DNA of 64,000 nucleotides from Lineus longissimus (GCF_910592395.1 NC_088314.1:1302001-1366000), one strand, 5' to 3'; shown: positions 12,801 through 27,800, numbered from the stretch's first letter. The notes: generated from the sequence alone by a model not told the origin. Numbers and translations are program-made.

Positions 12801-15800
12801 GATGTCCGGCAGGTCTGTGATACTGGTATCTGAAGGCGCCATTGGTAACTTTCTTGGAAGGTGCTCTTGTTCTGTTGTGTACAGCATCAATGAAGACCTA
12901 CTCCTTATTGTGGACATAAAGTGTACAGTTCTGTGTCTTCTTCTTCCTTTTTTCTTCCTCTTTTATCTTTTAGACTGAAAGTATCCTCCACCTGTATCCT
13001 ACAGTGCAATTGGGTGCCATTTGACCATAAGTCCTCTCAAAAGTCTGCAAGCACACGCAGAATAGTCAAGAAAAATGGATCAGACAAGGGAATGCACCGA
13101 GTGCTGATTGCAAATGCATCATTTCTACGTTGGCTACTTTGATAAGGTTATCATTAGACACTTCTCTACTACGCCCAGCGATATATTAGGTTACCACTTG
13201 GCTGGTGATTAACGCCTCCTCAGTGGCAGTGCCTCAGGGCATTGCCGACACTCAAAGCACCGTTTCACTTCTTAGCACAGCCTCTGCCAGCATACTAATG
13301 AAACCCATGGTTGTCCGTTGCGGGTACGACCATTGTGACCCAATGAAGTCTTTGATGGAATTCAGCATTGTTTCTTCTTGGGTTAACTCTTAACCGATAT
13401 GCTGCATTGACGCCAATATGCAATTCTTCATTACTATACTTCGATACGTTCCTCCTTCATCAGCTTCTTGTAATAAATACTCGTGGTGCAATACACTTAA
13501 ATAAATCACAACGGAGCACAATGCATTCTACATTATTTTATGTAAGTGATCATCGCCCAATGCCCCCTGAATCCAACCGAGAGACCCGGCGATGATTGAT
13601 GAACTATCAGTTATTAGAAAACTAGGAATGCTACTTAGGTAACGCTAGCGACATTGTCGTCAAGTAATGCCTCTGACTATCAATTGATAAAAGCTATAAA
13701 GCAATAAATAAAGCGATGCGGGTGCAATGATTGTTTCTATATTGTAACTATTGAGATGATGCGGTGTTCCATGGGGAGTTATGCGATGGCACGTCTATTG
13801 AATGCAAGTGGTGTCAGGGGAGGTTTTTAAGTGTCGACGACTTGATAAGGCATCCCCATGGCCATTATTTAGTGCAAATCGTTATGAGTGGGGATCGTAA
13901 GAATGATAGGGTCCTTTTGGGCCGAAGTCTATTACTGAGAAGTGTGCCAGCACGTTAAGTGTTCTTAAGCATACATCATCAAGGGACATTGGCTCCAGTC
14001 AGTAGGACATCGAGATCCAGGCAGTACAGGTGCATTACAGGTGCATTACAGGTGCATTACAGGTGCATGAAAGTGCATTTTGTATACCACATCCCCGGCA
14101 CATACATTCGATTGCTCACCCCTGTATTATGGTGAATTCTTTCACATTCAAACCATGCATATCTTCAAATAATTACTTTCGCGGTAAAACACTACGTCAA
14201 CGTCTGGCTTCTTTCAGCAACCAGGCTTTTTTCGATTAATATCATGTGTCGAGATGAAGTGATTTCAATTTCAAATATAATAAGTCTTTTAAATCCAAAT
14301 GGTAATTGCGTTCCTGAGAAAAAAATCCTTAAACGTTGAAGCAGCAGTGGGGATTAGAATGTGATTATGATGTACACCTCAGAGTGCGAGGATGTCTGGC
14401 TTCACCACACTCTGTTTAATACCCAGCAGTCTAAGGTACATCGACATTCAGACGGTCGCCCATCGCATTTGTTAGAAAACAAAAATCGCATCTGATTAGG
14501 AAGAAAAGATACCTATATCATGTGGCCAAAGAAAATGTCCGGCTATCATAAGTATCCCGTAGATTGTTACGAGACATATCGATGTCGAATATATCCGCAA
14601 GGATGAGCTTTGTTACATCGAATTGGATATTTGCTTCAACTTCTTTATCCTGCGCAGTATCTCTCAAGTATGAGCCTATACTGATAAGAAATCTATCGAT
14701 AATCCAATTCAAATTCAATTCCTGCTATAAACCGGTCTGAGTTAGATTCTCAATAACTCCAGCTTGGAGCTGATCCATTTTAATTGTGACCCAAGGCAAG
14801 GCAGGAGTCACGCAGCAGTAGATGCTGGTGATCGTTACACTTGTATACCAATACATTCCTGATGGCATCTTGACTTTTTAACCTCTGTACTTTACACTTG
14901 AAGCCAAGGCTTTAAGAGTACCTCCGTCAATATGCTGTCGCGTTATGGATTAAGTAAACCAAAAGCCTACCGGGTGCACGTGAGAACGGCGCACAGCTTT
15001 TTCTTTGTTACTTCGAAATGGTGTTTTTTCATCAATATTGGTAATTGACGACAAATGATTCAGGAACAACTGCTGTTAAATATTTAGTATTCTGTTCAAT
15101 GCATTCGTTCTCATGGCAATATCAAACTCTGTCTTGGTCAACAAATCTGCTACAATCGGGGATGGATTATCCGAAAGTTATTTTTCTCGGACTTTTCGTC
15201 GAACAGTTTCGTACAAATTTGTACAGCTAACAGTGATAGCAATATGATACCCATCCTGATTCAATGATCGACGAAATATGACATGTAAGCGAACATATCA
15301 TTGGAGTTTAATTCTATAACGAAACAAGATGTTATGGGAAATAGGTATCAGATTAGATTTGCAGTTCGATATCGTCGTATTGAAAATAGCTACGCTGGTT
15401 CATGGCCTTGTAAAATGACACACTGTGGTTTGTGAGAAATGTATCTCGGGAGTGAATTATGGTATCACATTTTACACTATATATAGTGATCTGATTTATC
15501 AATCCGACAGCCGGCTGCATTAAGGCAAGAAGCGTTTCTTGCCAAGTTTTGCAAACATTGCAATGAATTACTTTAAGCTTTTATAACTGAAGATTAGCTC
15601 AGTTAACGAATGAGTCAGTGCAGGAGATGTCAGCAAGTGCCCTTGACTGTCTCCATCTCAACGCTTAGATATAATGGCCACTCTCCCTCAGTCCTGAGTC
15701 CCCTCAAAGTTTCAGCCTTCTGGAATGACAGCCCGAATCTGTCGATCAGGTTTACGGTCGATAGCAATGGACGGACGGAGATCTATAACTACACATTATG

Positions 15801-18800
15801 GCTGCAACATGAATCAGTTACAGTGTGATGCACTCTCCTAGTTGTCATGATTGTGTATCTATGCTGATCTTATTCGAACACACTCTTTTCTCCTCACTCA
15901 ACCCAAGTGCCTTCTTCTGCGGCTGATATTATAATGCTATTAAAATTTGAAAGACTGGTAAAAAAGCTAGTTTCCTTCGTAGAACGCAATTCCTTTTTCA
16001 AAGAAACAGGCAATTCACATCATTGTTGCTCATTGTGGGCAAGGGCAAAGTGAGACAAGATCCTTTGTCTCAAAAACTGGTCCGATACGTCAGCATTTCT
16101 TTTCTAAACAACACTTCAACCCCTGCGTTGCATCCAAGCACGACCCGAACATAGGGTACACCACGATATGGAATCAATATCCCCTCCCATGGCCCGGGCG
16201 GGACTGAGCGAGGTGTTAACAAGTTTAATACTCCCGCATCGGAAAATTGATAATCAAAATTATTTCCGATAACATAGGTGGATAACTGCCGGTATCGTGT
16301 CGAATGTAAATGTATCGCTTTCGATTGAAGTGCGAGATTCATAGACAGATGAGATGATGAGCTGTTGGTCGCGATGATCAGATTCCACCTTGAAGGAAAA
16401 ATGACAGGTCGTCTGATTAGGATTCCTGTTTTAAAATTCTCAATTCACACATTGAATTTTTAGTGAACAGCCAAAGTAGTGTTACCGACCTAACTTGAGA
16501 CACTGAAGCGAATCGATTGGGATTCTCCAAAGCCACGACAAACGACGTGACACGCCTTCTCTGGAGATTGCTAGTCCTGTCACTTGCACCTGTGTTCGAG
16601 CGTGATCGGTGTAGAACTGTTCAAGTCAAGCATGTGATGCTTTACTAATCTACAACGGAATCACCACGCTAAGTATTTTCGAGAAACAGTCGAGAGCATT
16701 CTGGTTATTTGGCATCAGCTTGCCGCAAATCAGGCGTGCACGAGCCTTTCTTGCGAGGCGTCAACTCCGCTCAGGCGACCGCATTGGATGGTGTTTCATC
16801 AGTTCAAGGCCCGTTGTCGCTACAGTTCCCGCCAGTTTCCCTCTTCCTCGCTGCTTTGTATGCGGTGCACAAACCCTGGCCGATTTTAAGAGACGCCCAG
16901 GGGTGCAGTGGAAGTCCTTGGCGAACTTGAATGCTGGATTAGTCTGATGAATACGAAGAAGCCGTGATCTGAATCAGAAACGTCCTTGGATCTGTACAAC
17001 ATCCATTTCATCTTTGTGCAACGTTGCAGATTTTTTTTCTGTGCCGATGTCATGTCTCGTATTGCTTGATTAGCAAAGTTAACTTGCATGGTAGAGTAAC
17101 CTTGAATGAGAAAAAAGAACCAAACTGATTTTACCTATAATAATGAAAATATTTCCTTCAACGAATAAAACTCTCAAGAGACGCACTTTGCTAAGAAAGT
17201 CATCGATTATTTATAAACTTTCAAAAACATTCGCGTAAAAATTGTTGTTGCCGTTCTCTGATGATAGTCATCCAATGCGTCGCCTAACAAGTAACACCTG
17301 TCATTAGAAATCCTGTTGTTTGATCGATTTCCTTCTGTTTACACTCTCAACTTACTGAACATGTGCTGGTGCCTGGGTTATATCAACATCTGTTTGATTG
17401 GCAAACACTACATTTAGCAACATCTTCGGTTGTCGTCGGTAGTTTCCGTAGGTGGTATTCGATTTTTGGGTAATTTCCGTGAATACTCGATTATTTGTTC
17501 AGCTGTCTCTGTATCCCGGGTCTGTAACAAGGTGTAGTATGGTTTAAATTGCATTTAACTGCCATAAACGTTGCGCTTGGTGGTAGGAATGTAGCATGAC
17601 GGCAGGTCCGTCTAAACGGGGGTGAAACGCAAAAAAAACGGTGGCAAAATGTACTTGGAGTATTCCTATGGCCGTACCCTAACATAATCAACAACCCGCC
17701 CAGCAATCCATGGAGCGGGTTTGCAAGATAGGCTGATGGGTTGCTCTTAAAATTGTCTCTGCAAACACGTAGTGAGAATGGCAGACATACATCAAGAACT
17801 AACAATAACGTCAGTAACAGCAGCAGAAACTAAGGGAACAGAGATTGTGCAAAACTAACAGCCGACATAAATGCATAGGCCTGTACACATTTCGGAACCG
17901 GCAACTCTGGATAAATGTTTGTAATCTCTCTAATGTTTCAAGTTGACAGCTTCGAAGACCGTTGAATCCATTCGTATGTGCTTACTCAACATGAAGTAAT
18001 TCCATCTTTAGAGCCAGATACATCAAACGTCACAAGATACAAAAATAGCATCGCAGGTAAAGCTTGAGCCTCCAAACATCAGATACTTCATCACATATTT
18101 TTCATAACGACGTCAGAAACACATTCGAAAAATGAGCCATATAAATTTCGCATCAAAAACCACACGAAGAACTGATCATGCCTTAGGCTTGTTTTCTTTC
18201 TCGGTAGGAGTGTCATTCGAGCGCGAGGTTGCCGGTAATTCTGTCCTTGTGCTCGGTGTTGATTCATTATTGTAAGGTCTCTGTTTTGGGCTATTATCTA
18301 TAATGCTACGTTTGAAGATTGATTACTAAAACGGACTGTGTCTCTGACACGATTTTCTCTATTTGATCGGTTGCCAGCTAGTTTTGTAATGTTCGAGAGT
18401 AGTTTAGACTGCCAATCTAGGCGCTTTTGCACTGAATGATCTCAGATGACGTAATCGTCCAGAAATACACTGCTATGACGTCATGAGTTGACGAAAGGCA
18501 TTTGAGGTCGATCACGACATCTGAGGTCATTCAGTGCAAAAGCGCCTAGAATGGCAGTTTAAACTACTGACGAACATTACAAAATAAGCTGAGAAGCAAC
18601 CGATCAAATAGAGAAAATCATATCAGAGACACAGTCCGTTTTCGAAGATCATAAAGTCATGTAAAACCTATCTAAGGTATTGTCATCAACGCTAAGGGTG
18701 ATAAGATTGATATTTGATATTTATTATTGTGTACCGAAACGGAGTAGAAAATAAGGTTACCTGAACAACAGGTAGCGAGGTATGCGGCAACAAATGTTCT

Positions 18801-21800
18801 GGAAACGATTTGTCCGAATACACCTCAGCTACAGTGCTGGTCGCCCCACCAATCATTCAAACTCGTATTCTGTATAGCTTACTTTACCGTTTCCCCAAAA
18901 GACATCTTGATACCGTCCGTCAATTTGACTGACAACAGCCTCGACAACCATCATATTCCCGCAATGATATCGACCGGTATCATCCGTCGTATTGAAAACA
19001 TCATGCGAAAAAAATTGTATCGACAGTTTTTCCGAGTTTTTCATCTTTTATTGATCAGACACAACAAAATTCACAAAAACATCATCAAATTCTCGTGATA
19101 GGATTAAACACAGACTTCGCTTTCACAAATAAAAAAACCTCGCCGCTTGGTTTGAAATTTGTGTCCTTTCTGCTTTGTGTACACTGGTGAATTTCCCGGG
19201 AGGTTTGGCTTTACTTTTCGGTTGGCTTGTGTCGCGATTCGGCGGCACAGCACCGTGATGGGGCCATCTGTGAAGGCATAATAAGAATGCAGTTACTGTG
19301 AATGGCAGCTTAAAGCCGAGATCAAGCTGATATGGCTGTATTGGTTGGATACAGATGCAGAGATGTGACTCGAATTTTGAATTGATGCAACTGAAAATAT
19401 TTCAATGTGCGAAGTGAAAAGACTAATAAGAAGTGAATGTTGAGGTAAACTGTTATGTAGTCGTTATGTATAATGATTATAGCTCTTGTTAGTAGGAGAA
19501 TCGAAATACCCGTACGGAAACCAAAGTCTAGTGTGGTAGTACATTCAGACAATGACAGCTGGTAAAAACTCTCATTTCTGGAGAGAAAATAAGTTCCCCA
19601 CTGCATTGAGATATTGAGTGTGAAAACCTGTGCAAAGAAAAAGCGCAAACAGTTCGATATTTTAAAGTTTTTGAACAGTTAGTAGTGAATACACGTACCA
19701 AAACCTCCAGACACAGACTTCAACGTATTGATGTCATCTGGTGACAGTTCGTTTCTAATGTACACATGTAATTCCATATGGACTATGATCTTTAACAGAT
19801 AATACTCAATAACCACCATATCGGTGAAAATCCCAAAGGTACTAGTTCCAGGATCGCATTGCAAACCATCCATTTGTTGCCGACTCAATAGAAATGTACA
19901 GAACTCGTTTCATTTTGTTCTAAATAAAACTTAGAGGTTTGGTTAAAGTCGATGAAAATTTATGTAAAAGGTACATGTTTCATATTACCGAATATTTAGT
20001 TGCATGGACTGTACGAATCCAAAACATCGATTGCAGGATCAGCAGCTTACTCTATGTAGTTAAACACTGTAACCGAACTTATTAGTATATCATCCAATGT
20101 CATAAAGCAGAATTTTTGTATCGTATCACCCAATCAGAAGTTCTGAAATCGTATCTCCGGTGCATGCCATCAGAAACAGGCAAATCACAATGAAGGATAT
20201 GCTTTTAAAAAGGAACGAAAACAAAATCATTAGTTTTGATCTTGCCTCTGATCTTAAGTGAAATACTTGTAAGATGCTTCGAATTAACACAGCTTGACAT
20301 AACGCATATTCGCTAAAGATTTACAATGTACTTCATTACATGCAACAGGTGCGTTAGGATGTCCTGAAACGAGGTGTTTCATACAACAATAAATCACTCC
20401 TGTTTTTACTTAAAGACCAACAGACCAGTTCTGTAAACCCTCATGTGTACACCTACTTAGGCGTATGGCCTAATTGACATTGATAAACTACAGAGAGGAA
20501 GAAGGTCTAGAAATACACCAAGGTCGATATTCAGCAGGAGACTTATCATCTTCGAAACTTGGTGCTGTTAAAGAAGATATATGATGGCAGAAGGTATTCT
20601 GGTATGGCCTTCTTAAACTTCGGCGAGGTGAACTTATCTTTGATTGTTACTAAAGAGTGTATGTGGGTGATGAATTACAAAAAGGAAACCTTCACGAACG
20701 TCAAGAAGAGAAGAGGTTCGCGAACTGTTATTGAGTGATGTTCTTAGGTAGAAAGTTACAGATAGGCAACTCGGTTTGGTAGCCATTAGAACATATTCAA
20801 CACCAAAGGATGAATTCTCGAGTTAAGTAGTTAGTTAAAGTTATAATCATGACAGTTTGAATCCATCTTAACCACAAAGTTGTGCATATTTGCGATCACC
20901 AAAGAACCTATGAAGGTTTTCAAAAGCTCAACGAATTTCTTTCTCAGAGTGTGATAGTTTGAATCGGGTTGACTAATATTGATTTCCATTCAATTTCTAC
21001 ACGACTGCAATACGGATTGAATTCTATCAAAACTCTATAGAAATCATCGGAATAGATGGAGATCGAAACGAGGGACTATTCCATTGGCAGGCAGCCGCAT
21101 GGTTGGTTAAACCTGCGCTCGGGAAGATGATCTGATTCCCCCAAGGTATACAACGGTAAACTGGTTAGCAAGACAACAAAGGCAGTATATTGTTTCATTA
21201 CTAACCTTATCATCGTTATTGTGCTGGGAATTCATATGATAATGGCTTATGATAATCACTGGCTTACCATTAAACTTAGACAGACCTATCCTATGATAGA
21301 GGCGAAAAGACAAATTGCCTTATGTTTGAGGTATGACGGATTCGAAGTCTTTAATATGAAGGTTACACACCACACCCGCTTTGGCAATTCAAAGACAAGG
21401 TTGTGACAGCAGCTCGTACACCCTAGTCCCCGTCTCTCATTAACAACACTGCTGTTCCCAGTTGACGAGACGGATCCCTGCTTTAGCCTAACACCCTAGC
21501 AGTTAGTGTACGGGGAGACAGAATCAAATAATCTCAGGTTGCCGTCTACCTGAAAATCAATGTCAAACCAATATCTAACACGGTTAACTTGACAATCAGG
21601 GGTTAATTTTTTATATCAGATGTGTTGGGATATATTTCCAGTTCATATCCGTTGAACGGAAGGTATTGTTGATTCATGTGTGCCTTTCCTAAAGGTGCAA
21701 CAGTTAGTTGATTTCGAGCCATGGTCAGGTAGCAGACATCCATCACACAGGATGGGCTGATCCGGTCACCACTGAAACAATTGAGAAAGGCTCAGGCGAT

Positions 21801-24800
21801 GCTCAGCTGTGACGGGAATTGGCTCCATGGCATTAACCCATCGGCCTTTATAATGGCAGTGGAGTTCTGGGCAGTTAATCGCAGACGTGACCTGTGACTG
21901 CATGATGAATGTAGATAACATGCACGTAATGCTTTCAAGGCTGAAAGTCATTGCCCTGAGTATAGGTGTGAAAGAATATCAATGATTCATAGAAAAATTG
22001 AAGGTAATTTTGCTTGAAAGAAGTGGTTTGTACAGGGAACTGCAAAATCTCCATTACTGATAGTAACAGTGCGCTGAGGGAAAGGGTCAATGACTGATAT
22101 CATACATTAATGGTTGTATACTGTCCAAACTGATTGATATTATAGCAATGGTCAAGTAGATGCAGTTTTCCTCTGAAGTGTCTTTGAAGTCCCGCTGTCC
22201 GTGACTGACGAGCTATCTCTCATCATGTCCATTATTATTTGTTCCGAGAAGAGCGTTGTCAACATTCCTTTCACCAGAAATCCATTAAAAGAAGACATCA
22301 TGTTTTGCATGGAGAAGAAGAAAAGCAACGGGTTTGCTTCTGGGATGATATTGCCACAGTAACAGAAGTTCTTCTTCGAATACTAAGTCGAGAGCATTGT
22401 TAGACAACATTTTTGGAAAATCAGTAACACAAGTTGTCATGAATTTCTTTTTGCTGCCAATTCTTCACTTTCGCTCCGCATATATTAACCGAAAAGCTTT
22501 CTTAATCCTATATAACATTCCCATGTATTTGTTTCAACTGCAAAACAGAAGCAGCTTTATTTTAAGGGCTTCTGAATGGCTTTCGAAAAGCGATGCATGT
22601 CAAACCTCTGACTTTGAAGAATGTTCTTGTCAATCAGATACAAACACGACTCGTCCTTCGAGGAACACACGGAAGCATCACCATTTCACAGCTTATGAAC
22701 AAAAACCTGTCTCGTTCTCCTTAAACAGGCAACAGTGGTAACGTGCGAATCACGCAAACCTTGGCGTTAATAGTGCTGCAAGTGATGGTATTAAGGCATT
22801 AACGTAGCTCAGTTAGATTTCTTTAAAAATCCATTAAATATTGGCCGCATGTTTTTCCTCTCGATACTGTGTGGTTGATAAGTTATAGCCGTAGGGGAAA
22901 CCCGATTAGATGTGTGATTGCAGGCAAGGTAAAAACAATTGTGAAAGTGCTACAGATGGTAACTCACTTAAGACATAAACCATCATTGCAAGGGGCACAG
23001 ATGTTTACATACAAAATTCACTTAAAACTATTAAAACCTTACTAAACTACCTGACTCTCGAACTGCGATTTTATTTCTCTCTCGAGCACCACGTTAAAGT
23101 ACTTTTTACATCGGGAATCCTCGTGAGAACACACAACGCAACGCATCTTTTGCTTTCTTTCTCTGCTATATTTTTTAGCAATTCTGTTCCGATTCCTAAA
23201 ACACGATTTGATTTTGATTGACAAATCGTTAAAGTGCATTGCTTCTCATGCTGCCACCATCAGCGACAGCACCTCTCTGCGAGAATGCTGTATTCATATC
23301 CAGCTTACTCCTAAACACATGTTGATCAACTCTATTGCTTCTGGCTTCTAGCCAGTAGTAAGCGTACGTTCGTGAGCGAGTAAAGCGCAACCTAATCCAA
23401 TCTCTCTATAAGTGGTTGCACCCCACAAATTGTCTTCACCATGTCTTAAGAACGGTTAAAAAGCATTTGGTTTTATCAGATGCACTTCACCGCGTCGATT
23501 AAGGTGCACGTTTGTTTACGATCTTTCTACTTCTTTATATCAAAACAACACCTGCAGAGAAACGAACACCATTCATGAACGCTAACCCGAGGAAGGCTAA
23601 CCATGAACATTCCGACTAACGTACTACTAGTAGCTTGGTATATCATAGCACTTCATGAAAGATAGCCGTGTCCAAGCTTTCTGAGGTTGTGATCGTTTAC
23701 TGAAGAAAGGAACAATAACACTCTTCATAAATGTTATATTTTACACAGCCTAGATAAGACAAGACGACGAACATAAACTGTCACCTGATTCTATCAGAAT
23801 TTGGGGTTAGTTCGGTTGGATTGTACGATCACAAATGTCGACGTTTGCACCCCCAGCGTTTTCATTTGCAAGGAGCCAATCAGAAGGCTCTATTTTTGGG
23901 CTAGCTTCGTTCTAGTTCTTCAATGGGTCATCCCAGACTCCAAATGGCTTTACTCTGCTTTGGTTTTATATTTCATGCACGTACAATTATCATTAATGGG
24001 TAACTGCGTGGCACTCAAGACACCAAGTCATAGTTTGCTCTCATTTCGGCACATAGTTTCGTTTCCACTAACAACAGCCGTGACTTAGTCCAACTAGACT
24101 GTTGAAATACCATTGACCATCTGCTCAATTAACAATCATTCTGGAGTAGCATGAAGTAGATTGGCCGTGTCTTAATGACTTTTTAGCGGTGATTTGGAGT
24201 CCTTAACCCGTTATGTCAGTGTTAAGCACCTGTTGACATGGAATATAAATTGTTTCGATTTTGGGGTCAATTCTCATTTGTTGTTGATCCATCCCCTAAC
24301 TGGTGATATGGATAGAAAGTTGGAAAAGGCGTTTCAGAGAAACACGAATAGTGCAGTCAGGTCATGTACTGCAAGGCATTTTCGATGAAATAACTATCAA
24401 AGGACGGGGAGTCTAACATCTTAGATGTGCTAGCATGCTGTCACTGTCTCCGTCACAACACAATGCGGTGGAGAAAAAACCTCAAGTTATATGTAGGTTC
24501 CCGATCCATATCTGGCACCAGCTGACAGGTTCCCATGAGACACGGATTTTGGACAGGGTTGCCTCTTCTCTCAAGTACATCACATGGATCGCTGAGTATT
24601 AATGAATACATCAATGATACACTCCTTTTAGGTTCTTGTATGTTCTTTCGCGTCAAAGGCACAGTGAAAGTCGTACATCACGGCAAGTGGCTTCTGGCTG
24701 GAGGGGTTGCCCGAGTAGCCAGCAGACAGCTTTCACTGACATGGACACCTTGAGTGCTTTGGAGTTCTACCAATGACTGGCATACAATATATCAAGACTC

Positions 24801-27800
24801 TCCAGTTCACTGCTGAGGGCACTACTTTAGTTTCTATTGATTTCTTCTCTTGTTTTATACATTAAAGAAAACATCCCTTTGGGACAGTGGGACAAAAATA
24901 AGTACTTGTACATATACTCAGAGATCAATCAAATGTCCTTTCAACGATGTTTGTTGAGACTTTACCAAGGTTATGAAACTGTTAACGAAAGCATTGATAG
25001 ACATACTTTTTTTACCAGACGCACTGGCTTTTATTGTACATGAAGTTGGTACCAAGAGTGACTTTATTCACGTAAAGTTTTCCTGAATGATGTACACTGT
25101 CCCAGTGTGAAATGACTAATACATCGATATCGTTCCTTAAAAGATACCATGATCTCTTATGCATAGGGTTTGTACATTCACCTGCAATTGAACCTTGCGT
25201 TTTGACCATCTCTGACATGTCTGCGGCACCTTATCAACAATGCAGAAGAAACGGAATCGTTCCTTTCGCCCAATTGGAGACAGAATCTATATTCCAATAT
25301 ATCAGAAACCAGGATCATTGAGAAGTGTTGAAGCATGAACCAAGGATAGCTACTTCATGTGGCTTAAAGTCGTTGGCCATGATCAGCGGAGGACAGGTAT
25401 TGGGACCGGATGTATTGAGAACATATTGAGAAGATATCAGTACTGCCAGAAGATGTGGATCTACACCTGATCGTCCAAGTGAATAGCATCAACTGTCATG
25501 CAGATGAACTCTAATATCGTTTGAAAATGAGTAGGCCTACCCTTTCAGGATATTTTCAGGTAATTGTATATTGTAATAGGTCTTCATTGATGGTCAGTAG
25601 CCAATCACCTAAACTGTCGTCGAACAATGAAGAAGCCTGCTTTTTCGAGCAGCGTCACACTGACTCCAGCACACGGAGTTTGTGGCTGAGTCATGGAAAA
25701 CCCCAGCTGGAAATCCTGCCCCAGCTAAATTTGAAATGGATAATATGGTGTTCATCCATCGCTTTCCCACAAGTACCCCAGCTCTCCTCGACACCTACTA
25801 TCTGTCCACTCGACCAACTCATACATCAATCAAGCAACTGGCACTAATTTGAAAGACTTGATATTCTCTGCTAATCTTCTATAGATAGTTTTGTATTAAA
25901 CTACGTGTGTGGATTCACTGATTGGTGATTTAGCACGACATTACTAATCACGGAAATATGAAGATATAGGACACAGTATTCACAATTAATGCACGATGCA
26001 GAGTAGTATGACAGATGATCATACTATTATGTGATGGTCGAAGGTTTGAATATACATGATTCCTAAATCTACTGATGAAAAAACCCAATCATGGCTTTTA
26101 AGATTAGGATCTATCCTTGAAGTGAGTACACTCATTATGGTACATGTAATTCTATATGGAAGGTACTATCACCACAATAATTACATCGTGCAGGATAGCA
26201 AGACAGATGATTAAAATATATCATAGTTTCAAATATATAATATTCTTTGATCCTTTGATGGAAACGAACAATGAGTTGGAAGAGTGATCACAAGAAGATC
26301 GATCCATATTCTGTTCATTATCACTGAGGGATTAAGGGAATATGGCAAAGACATTGGTAATCACCAGCCCAAATATGTCGTACAAATATTACGCAAATCT
26401 GCACAGCGGTCATCAAGATGCAAAATGGCAAGCTAACAAGTTTGATGGTCATAGAAAAAAATCGTATGTTTCTAGCACAGTATTCAATGCCTATCTCTTA
26501 ACAAAACAATATCAAAACGTAATGAGCACACATCAGACCAAAATAGGTGGAACAATTAATTACTGACAACCACAAGTAAATCTTAGGACTACTTTGACTA
26601 CTACTAATTTAAATGCCCGAGTACACGCAATGTGTGACGTCAGCACATTCGATTTCCCGACTGTCTGTTGCCGCAAGCCATAACCTTACATCATTTTTGA
26701 CTCGGACGGTTTCATATATAATGCATCTTTTAAAAACAAACCGTACGTTTGTAGTTTCACAGTTGTATTTTGCGTAACGTAGCTAATTGTTTATACAACT
26801 TATTGTAGCCTGCGTCACAAGTGTACGTGGCGTAATCGTTCCACAACTTTCCAAATAGCCTCCAAGTGTTGTCATCCAGTCTCCCAACTTGTAAAATGGT
26901 ACCAATGTACAAACTGCTCGCTGCCTCCAGCGATGTATGAAGTTTTTATCCTGATGTTCATGTCAAATACTCTCTGAAATCTTTGGTGTTATGGTCTCAT
27001 CGAACTGTAGGGCGAGACCCGTCCTGGATGGGGAGCTTTTCGACAAGGTCCGCGGTTTGACTGACACTGATGAAATTCAACATGTTTGTTGTGTTTCTGA
27101 GATTGCTGTCTTTGCAATTACTTCACTGATAAGACTGTTTGTACTTCTCTCTTCAGGCGCGTTCCTGGTTCCCTACCTCCTGACCCTGTTCCTAGCTGGA
27201 ATCCCCATGTTCTTCCTAGAGTGTTCACTAGGACAGTTCCTCAGTATAGGTGGATTAGGTATATGGAAGATTTGCCCAATATTTAAAGGTAAGTGACCTA
27301 AATGAATGTAATTTCTAAAGATGGATCACCTCAATGAACTGGAACATTCACACTGAAGGCGAATCGAAATCGCTTTCCGGAGAGCGCCCTCCGGTAAACG
27401 GTTTGGTTTAATCACTTTCAAGCCAGTCGCGTCACACTTGGCCGAATGCGCATTCAATTCGGATTAAAACGCATCTGCATCTCACCATGCAGGTGAGTTG
27501 ATTGACTCTAAATCAAAAGAAGAAACGAGCAAAGGTCGTAACGAAGGGACTCTGTATGGGTTTTTACATGGTTGTTTTGCCAAAGTCTCCATTGTTCATA
27601 GACTTATAAAAGTCATCATCAATAGTCTAAGTCTAATTTGGACCAATAGCCGAATATTGGGATTTTATAAAAGATATCGGTATGTACTTTTCCTCACTAT
27701 CCCTTTCAGGAGTGGGGTATGCAGCGGCCATCATCGCAGCCTGGCTGAATGTGTACTACATCGTGATCCTGGCATGGGCCCTCTATTATCTGTTCAGCTC

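Larger units (their letters stand above)
9820..27156 (+). other. SLC6 intron 1, 17.3 kb
   Basis: This intron makes up 74 percent of the transcription unit between start and stop. It holds the foldback element at 18328-18642, an 11-bp tandem repeat at 14030-14073, an isolated C2H2 zinc-finger reading frame at 13755-13958, a GC-rich patch at 16700-16930 and an unrecognised coding-like frame near 25664-25852. I found no alternative SLC6 first exon. The rest is AT-rich and featureless to me. Confidence 0.8.

Noticed and set aside
15590-15620. TTAGCTCAGTTAACG resembling a tRNA A box (similar strings at 22803 and 59941)
   Set aside because: No B box at the right distance and no cloverleaf.
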